From Thermotoga sp. (GTDB lineage: Bacteria; Thermotogota; Thermotogae; B3-G13): 11,061 bases of DNA. The translations under genes were made by a program, and so were the position numbers. Below the pieces are notes generated by a model, which saw nothing but the letters and a program-made list of their open reading frames with translations, did no database searches and was not told where the DNA came from. Each line of letters opens with the position of its first letter. Position 1 is the first letter of the stretch. Below are positions 7,274 to 11,061 of this stretch, piece by piece. Where the stretch lies: positions 1 to 11,061 of the forward strand of contig QNAT01000013.1 in the NCBI GenBank assembly GCA_003641555.1, written 5' to 3'.

Positions 7274-7300
7274 TTGACATTCGTAGGTATAAAATATATT
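7274..7300 (+). promoter_or_regulatory. possible upstream promoter of the restriction-modification gene
   Basis: A perfect TTGACA at 7274-7279 is followed by TATATT at 7295-7300, but the spacer is only 15 bp. At the ideal 17 bp the hexamer is the poor TATTTG. If used, it would give a leader of about 175 nt with no ribosome binding site before the ATG at 7482, so it is secondary to the extended -10 box nearer the gene. Confidence 0.3.
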
Positions 7301-7466
7301 TGATGATTTGTCGATTTTTACCAAAAATAATAAATATTTCGTAAGATGATTTCGAAGTTCTATTGGATTTTTGAAAAAGATCAGACAAACTTTATGGGTT
7401 TATTCTTTTTTTCCTTTCTAACTGGAATCTTGGGTGCAAGAAAGTGCTATCAAAACCTGCTTTTTA

Positions 7467-7475
7467 TGATACAAT
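7467..7475 (+). promoter_or_regulatory. extended -10 promoter predicted to give a leaderless mRNA
   Basis: TGATACAAT combines the TGn extension (7467-7469) with TACAAT (7470-7475). The -35 position 17 bp upstream (7447-7452, CTATCA) matches consensus weakly, as is common for extended -10 promoters. Transcription is expected about 7 nt after the box, at or within a base or two of the A of the ATG at 7482. The absence of any Shine-Dalgarno-like sequence before that ATG supports this. Confidence 0.55.
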
Positions 7476-7481
7476 GCAGTT

Positions 7482-10400
7482 ATGAAACCTCATCGCAATA
7501 GTGGGTTATTTTCCAATTATTATTTAGATGAACTTCTGCCGAAGGAAAAAGAATTTGATATCCCTTCGTCTGAGGTTAAAGATATCTTTGTGCAAGTTAA
7601 AGGGTTATGGAATAAAGACAGGTTTCAATCTTTGAATGAATCTCAACTCCGAATGCACTTTCTCGATAAAGTACTTAATATCCTTGGCTGGATAGTCGAT
7701 GTAGAACCTCCTACTCCATCAGGTGAGTGGTCAAAACAGGTAGATTACGCCTTATTCAAAAATGAGAAAGCTCTTAATGATGCTCAGAAGGGAGGTAGGG
7801 ATGAATATTTTAAAGAAGTTGCTTGCATAGGAGAGGCAAAACGTTGGGAAAGATCACTCGACAAGAAACTCAAATCCGAATCTGATCCCTTCGAAAAACA
7901 AATTCCCTCTCTTCAGATAAGTCGATATCTCTGGCTTACTAATGTCAAATGGGGTATTCTGACCAATGGGAGATATTGGAGAGTCTATGAAAGAGAAACT
8001 TCAAAAAGACTCGATATATTTTATGAGATAGACCTGGAAGAGCTCGTCGAGAACAGGTCTGTAGACAATTTTAAATATTTTTATCTTTTCTTTAGAAAAG
8101 ATGCCTTTCCCGATTTTGTTGAAAAAGTGTATACAGGAAGCATAAACTACGCGAAGGCAGTAGGAAAAGAACTTAAAGAAAACGTCTACAAGGCGTTGGA
8201 ATATCTTGCGGAGGGTTTCTTGGAGATGAACGATCTTGGTGAGAATGATTTGAAAGAAGTCTATGACAATTGCCTTATCCTTCTATACCGTCTTTTATTC
8301 ATCCTTTATGCCGAATATCGCAATCTGCTTCCTGTAAGAGAAAACTCTGCTTACTATAGTATGGAGGCCATCAAAAAAGATATAGCAAAACGATTGGATG
8401 AAAATGAAATTATTCCTACTTCAACTCATAGGTATTGGGATAGACTAAAGGAATTGTTTGAACTCGTAAACTCCGGGAATGAAGAACTCGAGGTTCCTCC
8501 TTACAATGGCGGACTCTTCAATCCAGAGAAGCACAAATTTTTGGAAAGATATAGGATAGGTGATCTTTACATTGCTAAAGCCATTGATCTTCTAACACGT
8601 TCTCGTTCTAAAGATAAAGCGTATATCGATTATGGAAGTCTTGATATAAGACACTTGGGTTCTATTTACGAAGGGCTTTTAGAACACAAACTCCAAATCA
8701 CAGACGAAGAACCTGCTAAAGTTTATCTTGCTGCTGATAAAGGAGAACGCAAGGTAACCGGCTCTTATTACACTCCTGATTACATTGTTAAATATATCGT
8801 TGAAAATACATTGGGCCCATTGATAAAAGAGAAAAGAAGGAAAATTATTGATAGAAAGAAAGGAATTGAAGAAAAATACAAGAAGGCAAGGGGATACAAC
8901 CGAGAATTCTATGAAAGGAAATCAAGAAATGTTGAAGAGGACTTTGTAGATGAAATACTTTCCATCAAAGTTCTTGACCCTGCTATGGGAAGTGGGCATT
9001 TTTTAGTAGAAGCAACAGATTATTTGGCTCATGAACTCCTCAGAGTTCTTGGTGGAGAACCTCTTGAGGAAGAAAATAGAAAGATGCTTTCTAAGGAATC
9101 TCCCATATCTTATGGGAATGAACCAGAGGAATTAGAAGAGGATATCCGCTGGGCGAGACGAGAGGTCGTAGAAAGGTGCATATTTGGGGTGGATCTCAAT
9201 CCTCTGGCGGTAGAATTGGCAAAGGTTTCACTATGGCTCTATACAGCCTCTAAAAATTACCCTCTTAATTTTCTTGATCACCATTTAAGATGTGGTAATT
9301 CCTTGATCGGGGCGAGAATAGAAAATTTGAAAAATCTTCCTGATTTGAGAAAGAAAAGGCAAAAATTAGCAACTAATCCAAATCAAATTGGCTTATTTGA
9401 GAAGTCCTTCGAGGAGAAAGTTAATGTCCTTGTGGGTGCATTTGCTCAGATCGAAGGTATCCCATCGAAGACAGTCGAGCAGATCAAAGAAAAGGAGCAG
9501 TTTTACGAGAAGTTCAGGAATATAATTTCTCGATTCAAAGATGTAGCAGATATATGGACAAGCATATATTTTGGTAATGAAATTGATATTGTCAAATACC
9601 AGCAACTTCAAAACAATCTTAGGACATCTACTGAAGAATGGAATAAATTAAAACAAGAACCCTATTTCAGAAAAGCCCAAGAAATCGCAGAAGAAAAGCG
9701 ATTCTTCCACTGGGAATTGGAATTCCCTGAGATTTTCTTCGAAGATCATAGAAGAAAGGAGAATCCAGGCTTCGATGCAGTGATAGGAAATCCACCGTAT
9801 ATAGGATTTCATGGTTTTAAAGAAACCAAAGAATATTTACGTTTTACTTTTGTAACTTGTAAGGGTAAATTTGACATGTATATACCATTTTGGGAACAGG
9901 CTTTATTTATGGTAGGTAAGGATAAAACAGTAACTTTTATTTGTCCCAGTGGTTTTATGAAACGTGCTTATGGGAAGAGATTAAGGAACGTTCTTCTTTC
10001 CTATGAGTTAGTCAGTTTACATGATTTTCAACATGATCTTGTATTCGAAAAGGCTACAAATTATACTTGTATCTTACAAGTTCGAAAAGTAATGCCAAAA
10101 TCCAATCATAAGTTGAGGATAACTCTCGGTCATGATCTTTCAAGTGAAGCTGTAGAGCTTGTTCAATCTCATTTAGCTAAGAATAATTGGTTGATCAGTG
10201 AAAAATACTTGAATTTTGAGCGCATAATATCGTCACCCAATATTGTCCGATTAGAAAGCATAGCAGAATTCATTGCTGAAGGAATTGTCACGGGTAAGAA
10301 TGAAGTATTCTTGATTGATGCTTCAACTGAATTTGGTAAACAGCTTATCACTGAACCTATTGTTTGGCCTGCATTACGAGGTAAAGCAGTTGATCGTTAC

Positions 10401-10970
10401 GAGTCTTGCTGGGATGGAACTTTATTAATATACCCTTATGCTAAACAAACAGATAGACAAATCCTTCACTTAAATGAAACAGCATTCGAAAAAATAGCAC
10501 CAAAGAGTTATAAATACTTGAATAAGCATCGCAATAATCTTGCTAGGCGTTCATACTTTGAAGATTCTAATAAAAATTGGTTTGAACTTTGGAATCAAAG
10601 AAACGTAAATCATCAGATTAGCAATAAACTTGTAGTTCAAGAAAACTCTGTTCGATGTGAGTTTTATTTGGATAATGGGAATTATCTTTACTTGGATACA
10701 AGTTGTGGAATTTCATTACCTTCTAATTCTAACCTTACCTATACATATCTCTTGGCAATTCTTAATTCCAGACTCCTTGATTTAATATTTCAAGTTATTA
10801 CTGTTCCTAAGCTAAATGGACATTTTATCCATAAACCCTTGTATCTTAAACAACTCCCTATTCGCCGCATTGCCTTTACTACTTCTAAAGAAGAAAGAGA
10901 AAAGTTAGTTATGAAATTTAAAGAAATGTATAGGAAATTTATCGGAGAGGAGGTTGAAAATGGGAAATAG
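7482..10970 (+). CDS. type IIG-like restriction-modification enzyme (nuclease + N6-adenine methyltransferase + specificity region)
   Basis: This single 1162-residue chain should both methylate and cut a specific DNA site. The N-terminal part (about 45-190) resembles the HsdR nuclease: D88 and E118-A-K120 form the PD-(D/E)XK core, and Q145-x3-Y149 matches the QxxxY motif. A helical linker covers about 200-400. Methyltransferase motifs follow: motif X at GSYYTPDYIV (427-436), motif I DPAMGSGHF (499-507) for S-adenosylmethionine, an acidic-loop region around VDLNP (570-574), and the catalytic NPPY at 770-773, which indicates adenine N6 methylation. FHWELEFPEIF just before it is typical of the Eco57I class. 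The C-terminal third, ending with LAILNSRLLD and YLKQLPI, resembles a TaqI/Eco57I-type target-recognition domain. The length is usual for type IIG. All key residues are present, so it should be active. No ribosome binding site precedes the ATG. A BREX PglX methyltransferase is less likely because of the nuclease domain. Confidence 0.9.
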   Translation: MKPHRNSGLFSNYYLDELLPKEKEFDIPSSEVKDIFVQVKGLWNKDRFQSLNESQLRMHFLDKVLNILGWIVDVEPPTPSGEWSKQVDYALFKNEKALNDAQKGGRDEYFKEVACIGEAKRWERSLDKKLKSESDPFEKQIPSLQISRYLWLTNVKWGILTNGRYWRVYERETSKRLDIFYEIDLEELVENRSVDNFKYFYLFFRKDAFPDFVEKVYTGSINYAKAVGKELKENVYKALEYLAEGFLEMNDLGENDLKEVYDNCLILLYRLLFILYAEYRNLLPVRENSAYYSMEAIKKDIAKRLDENEIIPTSTHRYWDRLKELFELVNSGNEELEVPPYNGGLFNPEKHKFLERYRIGDLYIAKAIDLLTRSRSKDKAYIDYGSLDIRHLGSIYEGLLEHKLQITDEEPAKVYLAADKGERKVTGSYYTPDYIVKYIVENTLGPLIKEKRRKIIDRKKGIEEKYKKARGYNREFYERKSRNVEEDFVDEILSIKVLDPAMGSGHFLVEATDYLAHELLRVLGGEPLEEENRKMLSKESPISYGNEPEELEEDIRWARREVVERCIFGVDLNPLAVELAKVSLWLYTASKNYPLNFLDHHLRCGNSLIGARIENLKNLPDLRKKRQKLATNPNQIGLFEKSFEEKVNVLVGAFAQIEGIPSKTVEQIKEKEQFYEKFRNIISRFKDVADIWTSIYFGNEIDIVKYQQLQNNLRTSTEEWNKLKQEPYFRKAQEIAEEKRFFHWELEFPEIFFEDHRRKENPGFDAVIGNPPYIGFHGFKETKEYLRFTFVTCKGKFDMYIPFWEQALFMVGKDKTVTFICPSGFMKRAYGKRLRNVLLSYELVSLHDFQHDLVFEKATNYTCILQVRKVMPKSNHKLRITLGHDLSSEAVELVQSHLAKNNWLISEKYLNFERIISSPNIVRLESIAEFIAEGIVTGKNEVFLIDASTEFGKQLITEPIVWPALRGKAVDRYESCWDGTLLIYPYAKQTDRQILHLNETAFEKIAPKSYKYLNKHRNNLARRSYFEDSNKNWFELWNQRNVNHQISNKLVVQENSVRCEFYLDNGNYLYLDTSCGISLPSNSNLTYTYLLAILNSRLLDLIFQVITVPKLNGHFIHKPLYLKQLPIRRIAFTTSKEEREKLVMKFKEMYRKFIGEEVENGK
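10948..10953 (+). promoter_or_regulatory. ribosome binding site of the overlapping downstream gene
   Basis: AGGAGG sits inside the last codons of the restriction-modification gene and 6 nt before the ATG at 10960. It is the best such site in this half of the window and argues that the short frame behind it is really translated. Confidence 0.75.
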
Positions 10971-11061
10971 TAAAGATAAAAGGGAAAAAGTTCCGATTAA
11001 AAAGGGATATAATCCTGATGAAATTAGGAGAAGGCGAAGCAGAAAAAAGCCTAAAGGTGAA
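10960..11061 (+). CDS. start of an unidentified, highly basic protein (partial, continues past the window)
   Basis: The frame starts at ATG 10960, overlaps the end of the restriction-modification gene by 11 bases in another frame, and is still open at the window edge after 34 codons. A strong AGGAGG 6 nt upstream supports the start, and the overlap implies translational coupling. The visible part is hydrophilic, with 14 lysine or arginine residues out of 34, including EIRRRRSRKK at 21-30, and no signal peptide or membrane segment. Such a tail could bind nucleic acid. I do not recognise the family. Being in the same transcript, it may be an accessory to the restriction enzyme, but it could equally be an unrelated gene. 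Confidence 0.7.
   Translation, partial: MGNSKDKREKVPIKKGYNPDEIRRRRSRKKPKGE

Larger units (their letters stand above)
7109..7481. other. 373-base intergenic gap between the transporter operon and the restriction-modification gene
   Basis: No credible gene is present. From left to right it holds a weak GGAGT/ACTCC hairpin (7129-7133 with 7142-7146) without a U-run, a 45-nt palindrome at 7186-7230, a possible promoter at 7274-7300, an AT-rich stretch of about 150 bases, and an extended -10 box at 7467-7475. The operon must end here, but no classical intrinsic terminator was found. Confidence 0.7.

Noticed and set aside
7109..7481. CRISPR array or tRNA gene in the long intergenic gap
   Set aside because: There are no evenly spaced repeats and no cloverleaf with a TTCGA-type T-loop; the only strong structure is a single hairpin.
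7482..10970. BREX-type PglX or a stand-alone methyltransferase
   Set aside because: The N-terminal D88, E118-A-K120 and QxxxY motifs show a fused nuclease, and no BREX partner gene is visible, so a type IIG-like enzyme fits better.

Overview
The window looks like part of a bacterial chromosome, probably from a thermophile or relative in the Thermotogota; this is inference and no marker gene is present. Supporting signs are arginine codons that are mostly AGA/AGG, strong GGAGG-type ribosome binding sites with occasional TTG or GTG starts, and a peptide-type binding protein with an ordinary signal peptide and no lipobox cysteine.

Layout. Positions 1-266 are a regulatory region. It holds a textbook sigma-A promoter at 137-165, an imperfect direct repeat just upstream of it, and at the far left a possible divergent gene start on the minus strand, overlapped by a 10-bp inverted repeat. 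Positions 267-7108 form one co-directional six-gene operon: a periplasmic binding protein, two DppB/DppC-type permeases, two DppD/DppF-type ATPases, and a cytoplasmic M14-type zinc carboxypeptidase. A 14-bp intercistronic hairpin separates the binding protein gene from the permeases. Positions 7109-7481 are a 373-base non-coding gap with a near-perfect 45-nt palindrome and promoter-like sequences. Positions 7482-10970 encode a single 1162-residue type IIG-like restriction-modification protein: an HsdR-like PD-(D/E)XK nuclease fused to an N6-adenine methyltransferase and a C-terminal target-recognition region. A small, very basic reading frame begins inside the end of that gene at 10960 and runs out of the window.

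How the genes work together. The binding protein would capture a peptide (or an oligosaccharide, since this transporter family is used for both in Thermotogota). The permease pair and ATPase pair would import it, and the co-transcribed peptidase, which has no signal peptide, would cleave it in the cytoplasm. The peptidase favours a peptide or other amide-bonded substrate. The restriction-modification gene is a separate unit. It has no ribosome binding site, and an extended -10 box lies so close to the ATG that the mRNA is probably leaderless. The downstream basic protein is translationally coupled to it and may be a partner, but it cannot be identified from 34 residues.

I see no CRISPR array, tRNA, rRNA, transposase or origin. 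The most worthwhile leads are the leaderless restriction-modification gene with its coupled basic neighbour, the palindrome at 7186-7230, and the possible start-site hairpin of the divergent gene at the left edge.
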